NCBI GenBank assembly: GCA_010672585.1
Contig: JAAHGF010000005.1
Span: 142,685-206,684 of the forward strand
Source: Okeania sp. SIO1I7
GTDB taxonomy: Bacteria; Cyanobacteriota; Cyanobacteriia; Cyanobacteriales; Microcoleaceae
DNA: 64,000 nucleotides
Direction of reading: 5' to 3'
The stretch's first letter is position 1, and each line of letters opens with the position of its first letter. The notes under the pieces were generated by a model that saw only the letters and a program-made list of their open reading frames with translations, ran no database searches and had not been told where the DNA came from. Both the position numbers and the translations under genes were made by a program. Of the stretch, positions 19,182-27,297 are shown piece after piece.

Positions 19182-19970
19182 TCGATATCTGTGCAAAAAG
19201 TTAATTGAACATTTGTTAGTAGGGAAAAGGGAAAAGAGAATAGACAATAATGTAGTCATGCTTGCCTAATGGTAGATGGGGATGAACAACGGTGCTTCAT
19301 GGGAGCAAGATACGAGCAAAGGAGCATTTTGCTCCCACTACTTTTGTCCTTGACCAAAATACTGACAATATACCACCATTACAATGCACCACCACCAAGA
19401 ATAAAATATACTTGTATACTTTAGTAGTAGTTTTGACTACTCCCCTGGATCTTGCCGAGGGGATTCTAAGTTGATACTGGGCAACAGGATAAATCCTTGT
19501 TGCTTCGTTTTTTCTTAGCTGACCAAAGATACACTCTTTGGGGACAAGTAAAAGTGCCCCTACACAGTCGGCTTAAGTTTAACCCTATCCTTCTGCTTAC
19601 TTTTGTCTAAATATTTCTATATTAAGATAATAGCACAGGACAACTAAAGTTGTCTATTCTAAACGACTTGCTTGTTTTCATCCCCCGGTTAAAACACGGG
19701 GGGCTTTCAACCTCGCTTTTCGGTAAAAATAATTTTGCCTACCTATTTAACCAGACTATAAAATATACAATTAATTTGGTATAACTACTTAATACAGATA
19801 TCAAAAGTTAAAAATTAAAATCATGAATATATAGACTAAAAGCTTTCTCTGAAAATAAATTTATCAAATCATTTCACATATCAAATATTGAATTATTTGT
19901 GAAATAATTTGAGTGCATTAATGCCACGAATACAACTTGACAATAACTATCTCCCACTTAAATTTTTGTA
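19182..19970. other. Intergenic stretch with hairpins, no gene
   Basis: I see no convincing coding frame. CCCCTGGATCTTGCCGAGGGG near 19442 and CCCCCGGTTAAAACACGGGGG at 19682 are small stem-loops. The second, preceded by GACTTGCTTGTTTTCAT, resembles sequence I associate with ends of cyanobacterial IS200/IS605-type elements, which would make this a transposon scar; that is from memory and unproven. Confidence 0.4.
19682..19702. repeat. GC-rich stem-loop
   Basis: CCCCCG (19682-19687) pairs with CGGGGG (19697-19702) around a 9-base loop. It may be a terminator remnant or an IS-end hairpin; the DNA after it (GCTTTCAACC) is not T-rich. Confidence 0.5.
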
Positions 19971-20792
19971 ATGACTAAAGAATCTATTACTCAATCTTCT
20001 AATATAGTTAAAAATAAGCTACTCAGTCTTTTGACCCAAGAAATGTTAACTCCGTTAACTTCTGTGATGGGGATGGCAAGTGTTCTCAACCAAGAAATCT
20101 ATGGTTCTCTAACTGATAAACAGAGAAAATATGTAGAAGTTATTAATGAAAGAAGTCGATATTTACAATTGCTAGTTGAAGAAATTATTGCCTTAACAAA
20201 ACTAGATGAGTCTGGCAAAACTTCAGAAAAAACTCCTGTTGATGTGAAAAATATCTGTCAGCAGATAGTAAGAGACCTAGAACCAGAAATAGTTCATCAG
20301 CAGATAAAAGTTCAATTATTAGCTGGGTCTAGCGATCGGGTTTGTTTTTTTGATAAAATAGCTTTAGAACAAACATTATACAACTTAATTTATAGTGTAA
20401 TTAAATCTACAGGTTCAGGGAGTGGAGTAAAAATTCATTTGTCTGAAAAGCAAGAAGAATTTAATATTGCAGTGTGGGTTTCTCATCCTATTCTTGGAGA
20501 TAATCTTCCTCATGCTCAACTATATTCCCAAAAGTTATCAGAAATTGAAAATCAGGACAATCAGTCTAGCTTAATGCTAAATAGATTACAGCTCACATTT
20601 GATGAGCTAACAACAATAGTTTTTGACAAAATGTCAATACAAGGAGAAAATGTTGCAGCTAACCCTACCCGCGATCTATTAGCATTATTATTAAGTTGTC
20701 AGTTAGCTGAACAAAATGGTGGCTCCTTCTGGGTTCAAGGTTCTACAGAATTAGGCTATCGATATATTTTAACTCTGCCACTTTCTAATTAG
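19971..20792 (+). CDS. Histidine-kinase-like protein lacking the phospho-acceptor His (pseudokinase)
   Basis: 273 residues. Residues about 10-75 match a HisKA dimerisation domain (KLLSLLTQEMLTPLTSVMGM then YVEVINERSRYLQLLVEEII), but the motif that should read SHELRTPL is TQEMLTPL, with Gln23 in the His position. The following part resembles a HATPase domain only in outline: LEQTLYNLIYSVIK lacks the second Asn of the N-box, and no DxGxG box is visible before the final ENGGSFWVQGSTELGYRYI segment. It therefore probably neither autophosphorylates nor binds ATP normally. It has no membrane helix and no sensor domain. A scaffold or partner-modulating role is inference. Confidence 0.75.
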   Translation: MTKESITQSSNIVKNKLLSLLTQEMLTPLTSVMGMASVLNQEIYGSLTDKQRKYVEVINERSRYLQLLVEEIIALTKLDESGKTSEKTPVDVKNICQQIVRDLEPEIVHQQIKVQLLAGSSDRVCFFDKIALEQTLYNLIYSVIKSTGSGSGVKIHLSEKQEEFNIAVWVSHPILGDNLPHAQLYSQKLSEIENQDNQSSLMLNRLQLTFDELTTIVFDKMSIQGENVAANPTRDLLALLLSCQLAEQNGGSFWVQGSTELGYRYILTLPLSN

Positions 20793-20802
20793 GGAACTTT
20801 CA

Positions 20803-20843
20803 ATAATTAATAATTAATAATTAATAATTAATAATTAATAATT
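20803..20843. repeat. AATTAAT heptamer tandem repeat
   Basis: Six copies of a 7-base AATTAAT unit directly before family A copy A2. Similar TTAATAATT runs occur at 32240 and 32450. Confidence 0.8.
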
Positions 20844-21118
20844 AGGGTTTGCGCTTCACTAGTCTTTTAGTAGGGGTATGAGACAGGAGACAGGAGACAG
20901 GAGACAACCCACCCCTAACCCCTCCCAGGAGGGGAGAAATGGGAATGAGCGAGGAAGTAGGAGTAAGAATTGTAAGAATAATTTTTCTGCCATAATCGTC
21001 CCAAAATACTAGCTTTTTGCAGCTCTTTGAGCTGAAAAGCTGGCACTTTTTTAGACAAAAAAAATGCTAAAACCTTTATCTGTAAATGCTTTTAGATTTA
21101 ATCAGCAGAGCAATAATT
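20841..21118. repeat. MITE-like repeat, family A (A2), reverse orientation
   Basis: Begins AATTAGGGTTTGCGCTTCAC and ends TTTAATCAGCAGAGCAATAA, with TAGTAGGGGTATGAGACAGG, the CCTCCCAGGAGGGG palindrome and AAAACCTTTATCTG in between: the family A landmarks in reverse order relative to A1. Confidence 0.85.
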
Positions 21119-21295
21119 AACAATTACCTCTTCTTTTCAAGGAGAGGATTGAAGCTTAAGGAAAATTTTTTCTTCTCTTGGTCGATTGGATATGGCGAGG
21201 AGACCTCGCCATCCCATCCTAACGGAATGCTCTGCAAACGACCGCTTTTTCTCCTTTAAATAAAGGAGAAGCTTTAAACCTCAATTATTCGGTAA
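21119..21295. repeat. MITE-like repeat, family E (E1)
   Basis: Contains CTCTTCTTTTCAAGGAGAGG, TTGGTCGATTGGATATGGCG, ACGACCGCTTTTTCTCC, and ends CTCAATTATTCGGTAA, which matches the E3 right end. The left end is missing where A2 abuts. It carries hairpin arms CTCCTTT/AAAGGAG. Confidence 0.65.
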
Positions 21296-21437
21296 AAGGG
21301 TTTTCGGTGCGGAAACACTCCGCTAACAGGATTGAAAAATGTCTTAACCAATTTTTGTAGTGCTATATTTTTCTCCAAAATAACTTTCTTTACTTGCTTA
21401 TACTATTTGTAAGATTATTTATCCAATTGGTAACAAC

Positions 21438-22943
21438 ATGAACTCAGTTTGGCAGAAGTTAACATTAACTAATCTTTCTTTTTCTAACTCTCCATGGCTA
21501 AATGCTAGCTATCTCTATGGTTTAATTAATGGTTCTCTCCATAACTGGCGACGAGGTAGTTGGTTAATGCAATGGGGAGAAGCTCTGGGTTTTGTCTTAC
21601 TGGCAATTGTATTTAGTCTAGCTCCTTTCGTAAATACTGCTCTGATTGGTTTATTATTACTTGCTGGTGCAGGGTTTTGGGTATTGCTTGCCGTCTCAGA
21701 TAACACTCAGGAATATTTAACTCCCATTCATCTACTGATATTCGTTTATTGGGGTATTGCCACATTAGCAATGGCAACTTCCCCAGCAAGAATGGCTGCT
21801 TTTAGTGGATGGGTCAAGTTAACTCTTTATCTATTGCTATTTGTTTTAGGAGCAATGGTATTACGATCGCCTAAACTCCGCTCTTGGTTAATTAGTATAT
21901 ATTTATTGGTTTCTTTGGTAGTTAGTTTCTACGGTATTCGCCAATGGATAGACAAGGTTGAACCCCTTGCTACCTGGAACGATCCTACTTCTGCTCAAGC
22001 TGGTATTACTCGCGTGTATAGTTACTTGGGAAATCCTAATTTATTAGGTGGATATTTACTACCTGCCATTGCTTTGAGCTTTGTCGCAATTTTTGCCTGG
22101 CGTAGTTGGCCACAAAAGTTACTGGCAGTAACAATGTTGTTAGTGAATTGTGCTTGTTTGCGTTATACAGGTAGTAGAGGCAGTTGGATTGGGTTTATAG
22201 CTTTGATGTTTGCTCTGTTAATTTTAATGTGGTATTGGTGGAGCATCTATATGCCGAGTTTTTGGCAAACTTGGTCACTGCCAATAGCTGTGGGAAGTTT
22301 TGCAGGGTTATTAATTCTGGCGGTGGTGTTACTAGAGCCTTTGCGTTATCGCGTTTTTAGTGTTTTTGCAGGTCGTCAAGATAGTAGTAATAATTTTCGG
22401 ATGAATGTCTGGATGTCTGTGTTTGATATGATTCGCGATCGCCCGGTTTTGGGTATTGGGCCGGGAAATGATGTGTTTAACAAAATCTATCCTCTTTATC
22501 AGCGACCCCGTTACAGTGCTTTGAGTGCTTATTCAGTACCTTTAGAAATTATTGTGGAAACTGGTTTTATTGGTTTTACTGCTTTTTTGTGGTTGCTGTT
22601 GGTGACTTTCAATCAAGGTGTATTAAATTTAAGACGTTTGCGAGATGCAGGCGATCGTCAAGGGTATTGGTTAATTGGAGCAATGGTGGCAATGGTAGGG
22701 TTAATGGCTCATGGTTTGGTGGATACTGTTTGGTATCGTCCTCAAATTAATACGCTTTGGTGGTTGATGGTAGCTATTATTGCTAGTTATAGCGCTGTGC
22801 CCAGGCAACAGGCAACAGCGGTGCGACCCCACGACGACGCCAGTCGCAAGCGGTCGGACCCCGCGACGACGCCAGTCGCAAGGGAACGCCGACCAAGAGA
22901 GGGAATGCGCACCAAGAGAGGCAACAGGCAACAGGGAGAATAA
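21438..22943 (+). CDS. ictB: IctB family (O-antigen-ligase-like) membrane protein with repeat-encoded C-terminus
   Basis: 501 residues, about ten membrane helices. The N-terminus (SYLYGLINGSLHNWRRGSWL), the SYLGNPNLLGGYLLP loop, TGSRGSWIG and the RPVLGIGPGNDVFNKIYPLY loop are hallmarks of cyanobacterial IctB, a Wzy_C/RfaL-related family. IctB was once proposed as a bicarbonate transporter; that role is disputed and its substrate is unsettled. The gene continues from ...IIASYSA into a family G repeat at 22788, so the last about 50 residues (rich in Arg, Pro and Gln, e.g. RPHDDASRKRSDPATTP) are repeat-encoded and replace the normal end. The membrane core looks intact, so the protein may still work. 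Confidence 0.88.
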   Translation: MNSVWQKLTLTNLSFSNSPWLNASYLYGLINGSLHNWRRGSWLMQWGEALGFVLLAIVFSLAPFVNTALIGLLLLAGAGFWVLLAVSDNTQEYLTPIHLLIFVYWGIATLAMATSPARMAAFSGWVKLTLYLLLFVLGAMVLRSPKLRSWLISIYLLVSLVVSFYGIRQWIDKVEPLATWNDPTSAQAGITRVYSYLGNPNLLGGYLLPAIALSFVAIFAWRSWPQKLLAVTMLLVNCACLRYTGSRGSWIGFIALMFALLILMWYWWSIYMPSFWQTWSLPIAVGSFAGLLILAVVLLEPLRYRVFSVFAGRQDSSNNFRMNVWMSVFDMIRDRPVLGIGPGNDVFNKIYPLYQRPRYSALSAYSVPLEIIVETGFIGFTAFLWLLLVTFNQGVLNLRRLRDAGDRQGYWLIGAMVAMVGLMAHGLVDTVWYRPQINTLWWLMVAIIASYSAVPRQQATAVRPHDDASRKRSDPATTPVARERRPREGMRTKRGNRQQGE

Positions 22944-23156
22944 AAAACCGACAATGTAAGAGCTGATTTGTAAACTTCCCCAAAAGTCTTATATTACCTA
23001 GCTTTTAGCAATTATAAATTTACTTGGCAAAAATCCTGAAAGCTAAGTAGAGCAACTAATTCAGCGCCTTAATATTTACTTTATAAATCAGCTCTAAGAC
23101 TTTTAGCTATTGGACAGTTCTTGTAATTTGTACATAAGCCAGCGCACATTGCTATA
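22788..23156. mobile_element. MITE-like repeat, family G (G2), interrupted by element L
   Basis: Ends TATAGCGCTGTGCCCAGGCA and GCCAGCGCACATTGCTATA match G1. The left part lies inside ictB and contains a duplicated GACCCC(A/G)CGACGACGCCAG module. At 22957 a second element is inserted; the split G sequence AATGTAA...TAAGACTTTTAGC is continuous in G1 as AATATAAGACTTTTAGC. Confidence 0.8.
22960..23094. mobile_element. Nested MITE-like element L with TAA target duplication
   Basis: 135 bp beginning GAGCTGATTTGTAAACTTCC and ending TTTATAAATCAGCTC: inverted ends with one mismatch in the outer 15. It is flanked by TAA at 22957-22959 and 23095-23097, and comparison with G1 shows a single TAA before insertion. 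This is the best-defined insertion event in the window. Confidence 0.8.
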
Positions 23157-23286
23157 TTATGGTGAGAAAAGAGGGAGTAGACAGTAGGGACGTTGCATGC
23201 AACGTCCGTACAGAGTAGGGGGAAAGAATTGATAATTTCTCTGGGATAATTGATTTTATTTTTTATTATTGGAGATTTCTATTAGT

Positions 23287-23401
23287 TAGGACTTACGCAG
23301 TACAAGGTATTTTCGTCATTGCGACCGACAGGGTTTGCGGAGCATTCCGGGACGGAAAGCCATCTCAAATCCTAATTTTTCGTACCTCATGCGTAAGTCC
23401 T
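23287..23401. repeat. MITE-like repeat, family C (C3)
   Basis: Ends TAGGACTTACGCAGTACAAG and TCATGCGTAAGTCCTA. The interior GCGACCGACAGGGTTTGCGG and GCATTCCGGGACGG is not shared with C1 or C2, so the family is defined by its ends only. A family H-like end (GGAGATTTCTAT) precedes it. Confidence 0.8.
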
Positions 23402-23420
23402 ATTAGTAAGTTAAACAAAT

Positions 23421-23602
23421 AGTGATTTATCGCTAAACTTTGTTGAGATTAATCTAGCTAACCTCAATTTATTAATTGGATAAAAAAACTTACTATTTCA
23501 TTATTGACTAGAGTGATTTATCGCTAAACTTTGTTGAGATTAATCTAGCTAACCTCAATTTATTAATTGGGTAAAAAAACTTACTATTTCATTATTGACT
23601 AG
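23421..23602. repeat. 91-bp perfect-period direct duplication
   Basis: AGTGATTTATCGCTAAACTT opens both copies, at 23421 and 23512; the two 91-bp units are identical by eye except for GGATAAA versus GGGTAAA. The near identity indicates a recent duplication. Each unit contains TTTATTAATTGG and TTACTATTTCATTATTGACT. Confidence 0.9.
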
Positions 23603-23879
23603 ATCGTTAGTTCCTCTTTTTGAGTGTTGGGGTTGAGGCAAGAACTTATTTCGATGAGGAAATGTTTGTAGTGCGAGTATTTTGCCCGCTATGGGTGTAC
23701 TTCACGCCTGATGGAATGTGCTGTAATTTTTGTTTATGATGAGAGGGCGATAGTGTTCCACACAAACGAGTTTATTATGACCTTTCTGATGTTTTGAATC
23801 GGTTAGAGATGAAGGAAAATCATCAATATAAAGTTCCATTTTAAAGGTTAATTTTCCATCTGAATGTTGTCTAAAATGC

Positions 23880-24276
23880 TTTTATTGCGTATGTCGCAAT
23901 AGGAGTTTTTACCTGTTTATGGGTTCGATGGTTTTATTGCGTATGTCGCAATAGGAGTTTTTACCTGTTTATGGGTTCGATGGTTTTATTGCGTATGTCG
24001 CAATAGGAGTTTTTACCTGTTTATGGGTTCGATGGTTTTATTGCGTATGTCGCAATAGGAGTTTTTACCTGTTTATGGGTTCGATGGTTTTATTGCGTAT
24101 GTCGCAATAGGAGTTTTTACCTGTTTATGGGTTCGATGGTTTTATTGCGTATGTCGCAATAGGAGTTTTTACTCATTGATGCTTCGGTGGTTTTATTGCG
24201 TATATCGCAATAGGAGTTTTTGCTCATTGATGCTTCGGGTTTTATTGCGTATATCGCAATAGGAGTTTTTGCTTAT
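23880..24276 (+). repeat. Array of eight ~52-bp tandem repeats with a palindromic core
   Basis: Units start at 23880, 23932, 23984, 24036, 24088, 24140, 24191 and 24240 (periods 52 x5, 51, 49). Every unit holds ATTGCG-TATGT-CGCAAT (or TATAT in the last two) followed by AGGAGTTTTT. The palindrome arms never change, while the 20-base linker is constant in five units (ACCTGTTTATGGGTTCGATG) and changes to CTCATTGATGCTTCGG near the end. The array ends about 108 bases before the TPR-CHAT start. It is not a CRISPR array because the linkers are nearly all the same. It might be an operator cluster or a series of RNA hairpins. Confidence 0.9.
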
Positions 24277-24370
24277 TTCTAGATGCTCAATTTTGCAGCA
24301 GTCTATTTCAGAAACGCTAATAACTCAATTGTGTATAGCTATATTCTGGTGAATTATATTTTCAACTTAA

Positions 24371-24375
24371 AGGAG
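24371..24375 (+). promoter_or_regulatory. Ribosome-binding site fixing the TPR-CHAT start
   Basis: AGGAG at 24371-24375 lies eight bases before ATG 24384, which is preferred over the in-frame GTG at 24375 that overlaps the site itself. Confidence 0.75.
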
Positions 24376-24383
24376 TGTTAATT

Positions 24384-25274
24384 ATGAAGCTTTATCAGTT
24401 AACAGCAATAATTACCTTAGTTTCTATTCTTGGTAATCCTCTAGAAAGTTTGAGTCAAAAGAAGTTTTTTATTCCCTCAGCTTTAGCACAAAATTCGTGG
24501 TTTGATAATCGTTATCGAATAGAAATAACAGAAAAAACATCAGGTATAGAAATTAATATTGTTTTCAAACGCATTGAAAGCAAAAGAGCATTTAATGTAC
24601 CTATATCCGAAGCAGATAAAAGAGCTATTGTAGAAGACTTAGATAAAATTCAAGCTCTAAAAAAAAGTATTCGTTATTCAGATATATGTTCAGGTTATAA
24701 TCTTGCTGAAGTTTGGGAAAAAGCAATTAAAGCTTGTGAAAAAGACTTAAAACCAGGAGAAGTTCCAGGTATTTTTCACCCAATACATGAAGCTTACATT
24801 GGTGCAAAAAAATACAATAAAGCAATTAATTATCTGAAAAAATCTCTAAAGTCTAATGATAATAGACATGCTTACACATTGTATAGACGATTAGGATTAA
24901 TTTATTTTAAATTAGGTAACTATTCTGAAGCAATTAGACAATATCAAAAGGCTATAGAATCAATAGAAAAATATCAAGATGAATTAACTTGTAAAAGTTG
25001 CGTTTATGATCCAGTTACTTCTAGTCTATCTGTAATTCAGTCAAGCTTGGGATTCTCATTACTTCAACAAGGCAAAATAGATGCAGCCGAGAAAAAGTTT
25101 TTAGAGGCTATGAAAAACGATAAAAAATCATGGAATAAAACAATCGTAAATCTAATGGAAAGATTTGCCAACTCTGGTGGTTCATGGGACAACTCTCTAG
25201 TAGGAGAAACTGGAATATTTACTAATGGATTAGCAGAATTACGCATTCAAAAAAAAAATATACAGAAGCTTTAG
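24384..25274 (+). CDS. TPR-CHAT protein, N-terminal half (signal peptide and TPR repeats)
   Basis: 296 codons. An N-terminal hydrophobic segment (LTAIITLVSILGNPL) and ALAQN near residue 36 look like a signal peptide with an AxA site. Residues about 125-250 are tetratricopeptide repeats (AYIGAKKYNKAINYLKKSLK, YRRLGLIYFKLGNYSEAIRQ, LGFSLLQQGKIDAAEKKFLE). The frame ends at TAG 25272 after an A10 run (25249-25258). A -1 shift on that run, or one extra A in the mRNA, continues directly into YTEALEFAEYGRTRILSYLI, the conserved link between TPRs and CHAT domains, so this and the next entry are one gene. TPR-CHAT proteins are caspase-like proteases; Craspase in type III-E CRISPR is an example. Confidence 0.8.
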   Translation: MKLYQLTAIITLVSILGNPLESLSQKKFFIPSALAQNSWFDNRYRIEITEKTSGIEINIVFKRIESKRAFNVPISEADKRAIVEDLDKIQALKKSIRYSDICSGYNLAEVWEKAIKACEKDLKPGEVPGIFHPIHEAYIGAKKYNKAINYLKKSLKSNDNRHAYTLYRRLGLIYFKLGNYSEAIRQYQKAIESIEKYQDELTCKSCVYDPVTSSLSVIQSSLGFSLLQQGKIDAAEKKFLEAMKNDKKSWNKTIVNLMERFANSGGSWDNSLVGETGIFTNGLAELRIQKKNIQKL

Positions 25275-26683
25275 AATTTGCTGAATATGGTCGTACTCGT
25301 ATACTCTCTTATCTAATCAATAAAAACCAAGAATCATCTATTACTATTGATGAAATTAAAGCTATTGCCAAACAGCAAAATGCAACATTAGTTAAATATT
25401 TCATTCCCAGAGGTACTAATTATATTAGCATGACCCAGGGCTACGAACCAAAACTTTATATCTGGGTAGTTAAACCCACAGGAGAAGTTGATTTTGTGAA
25501 TAAAAATCTCAGTTCAGTCAACTCTAAATATAGTCGCCTTTTATCCAATAACCACTCATCAACCGACGACAAAAACTCTAACTCATTTCCTAACCTTATC
25601 CCCTTTATTCCCCTACTTATTGTTATTACCGGAATTTTTCTCAGCCTAAAATTTTCCGATCAACGAAACCTTATTTTAATTAGCAGTTCTTTCATCATAT
25701 TTGCAACTATTGTTCCCATCATAAATAATCAAACCACTACTTCCAGTAATCAAAACTCAGAAATTTCTTTGGCTAATCTTTCCAGAAATACTTTTGCCAG
25801 TGTCAGAGGAAATACAAGAGATGCCTTACCAGAATCTGCAACAGAAGATAGCTGTCAAAACGAAGATAATTGTTTAAAAGAAACGCACAAAATTTTGATA
25901 GAACCAATAGCCAAACTATTACCTAAAAACCCGGAAGAAGAAGTAATTATTATTCCCGACGCTGAATTATTTCGAGTTCCCTTTGCCGCCCTCAAAGGAA
26001 GTGATAATAAATATCTAATTCAAAAACATACCCTGCGAATATCTCCTTCCATTAAACTTCTGCAAATTACTCAACAACAAAAAGCTCGAAAAGCTCCAAA
26101 CTTATCCAATCAAAACCTAGTAGTAGGTAATCCACTGATGCCCAGAGATAACAATGGTCAAAGACTTGATGCTTTACCTGATGCTGAAGTAGAAGCAGTA
26201 GCGATCGCTCGATTACTAAACACTATTCCCATCACAGGTAGAAGAGCAACAAAATCCAGAATTATTAGACTAATGCCCAATGCCAAAATTATCCATTTAG
26301 CTACTCACGGAACTCCATCTAGTTTAGCTTTTGCTCCTTCAGGACAAGACCAGGGGTTTTTAACAGAGGGGGAAATTTATAAATTCAACTTAACGGCAGA
26401 TTTAGTAGTTTTAAGTGCTTGTGAAACTGGATTAGGAAAAATTACCACCGATGGAGTAGTAGGTATTGCCCGTCCGTTTGTTGGAGCAGGAGTTCCCAGT
26501 GTGGTTATTTCCTTGTGGAAAGTTCCTGATTCAACAACTTCCGAATTAATGATAGATTTCTACAAAAATCTACAAGCTCGACAAAACAAAGCTCAAGCTC
26601 TCCGACAAGCAATGTTAACCACAATGAAAAAATATCCCGAACCTGTCAACTGGGCAGGATTTTTCCTGGTCGGCGAATCCTAA
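25259..26683 (+). CDS. TPR-CHAT protein, C-terminal half (CHAT caspase-like protease with membrane hairpin)
   Basis: This frame opens at the A10 run and runs to TAA 26681; the first ATG of its own is 25430, which would give 417 residues without the linking segment. CHAT landmarks: YIWVVKPTGEVDF, HKILIEPIAKLLPKNPEEEV, VIIIPDAELFRVPFAALKG, IIHLATHGTPS with the catalytic His (293 from 25430), VVLSACETGLGK with the catalytic Cys (331), then GAGVPSVVISLWKVPD. Between the first two blocks lie two hydrophobic helices (residues about 55-75 and 81-98) and a Ser/Asn-rich linker, which standard CHAT domains do not have. With the signal peptide upstream, the catalytic part would face the periplasm if both helices span the membrane (inference). 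Catalytic residues are intact. Confidence 0.82.
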   Translation, partial: YTEALEFAEYGRTRILSYLINKNQESSITIDEIKAIAKQQNATLVKYFIPRGTNYISMTQGYEPKLYIWVVKPTGEVDFVNKNLSSVNSKYSRLLSNNHSSTDDKNSNSFPNLIPFIPLLIVITGIFLSLKFSDQRNLILISSSFIIFATIVPIINNQTTTSSNQNSEISLANLSRNTFASVRGNTRDALPESATEDSCQNEDNCLKETHKILIEPIAKLLPKNPEEEVIIIPDAELFRVPFAALKGSDNKYLIQKHTLRISPSIKLLQITQQQKARKAPNLSNQNLVVGNPLMPRDNNGQRLDALPDAEVEAVAIARLLNTIPITGRRATKSRIIRLMPNAKIIHLATHGTPSSLAFAPSGQDQGFLTEGEIYKFNLTADLVVLSACETGLGKITTDGVVGIARPFVGAGVPSVVISLWKVPDSTTSELMIDFYKNLQARQNKAQALRQAMLTTMKKYPEPVNWAGFFLVGES

Positions 26684-26883
26684 ACAAATTTTACAGGACG
26701 TTGCATCCAACGTCCCTACAAATTAGGAAAGCTCTAACTGCCGTGTCTGGTCTTTGCCAATTATCTGCTTTACTTCTGGAGGGAGAACTCGCTCATACCC
26801 ACCCCAATCATCAGTATGCCACTGCCAGTCAGTTGGTTTTTCCTTAAATTACCAACGCCGATTTTTTATGATTGGAGAGTTGC

Positions 26884-27153
26884 TCACGCATCCCCGTTAC
26901 AAAAATAACTTCTGACTCCTGACTTCGTTAAGAGTTCTTCCTTCTTTTTCCATTCAGCTATTTTGACATCACATTCCAGACAGCTAGGATTTTCTATTTT
27001 CAACTGCTTGATTTGATCGAACAATCCCCCATATAATTCTGGATTAATTGTTACAAATAATAATGAATTAACTACCACAATAATTTGACTGATAACTGTT
27101 AGTGTAGTTCCTCCGTAGGAAGCTAACTTTTCGCTGAAATGACCTATTTTCAT
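26884..27153 (-). CDS. Small membrane protein, unknown
   Basis: 89 residues with one hydrophobic helix at about 15-38 (TTLTVISQIIVVVNSLLFVT), followed by a charged segment (LFDQIKQLKIENPSCLECDV) with a CLEC Cys pair and a Lys/Glu-rich tail that ends in YFCNGDA. No strong ribosome-binding site; the C-terminus runs into repeat-like sequence. It is convergent with the TPR-CHAT gene. Family not recognised; real gene likely but unproven. Confidence 0.5.
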   Translation of the reverse strand: MKIGHFSEKLASYGGTTLTVISQIIVVVNSLLFVTINPELYGGLFDQIKQLKIENPSCLECDVKIAEWKKKEELLTKSGVRSYFCNGDA

Positions 27154-27297
27154 TGGGCTTAATTTGATTGTGCTTCATTAAAACTGCTTATTTCTGTTAT
27201 GACCCTACATATTTATATATGACTTATTTCTTTATGCTTAATTCAGGTTTTTTTAATATTTCTTAATTTAAAATTAATTATCAAATCAAGATTAAGT

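Noticed and set aside
19292-19474. 60-codon forward frame as a gene
   Set aside because: No ribosome-binding site and no protein-like pattern; overlaps a stem-loop region.
23735-23842. Short coding-like frame (SVPHKRVYYDLSDVLNRLEM) before the tandem array
   Set aside because: About 34 codons, preceded in frame by TGA TGA; may be a gene fragment, but too short and unrecognised to list.
23880-24276. CRISPR array
   Set aside because: Repeats are regularly spaced, but the segments between the palindromic cores are identical in five units instead of unique spacers; no cas gene is near.
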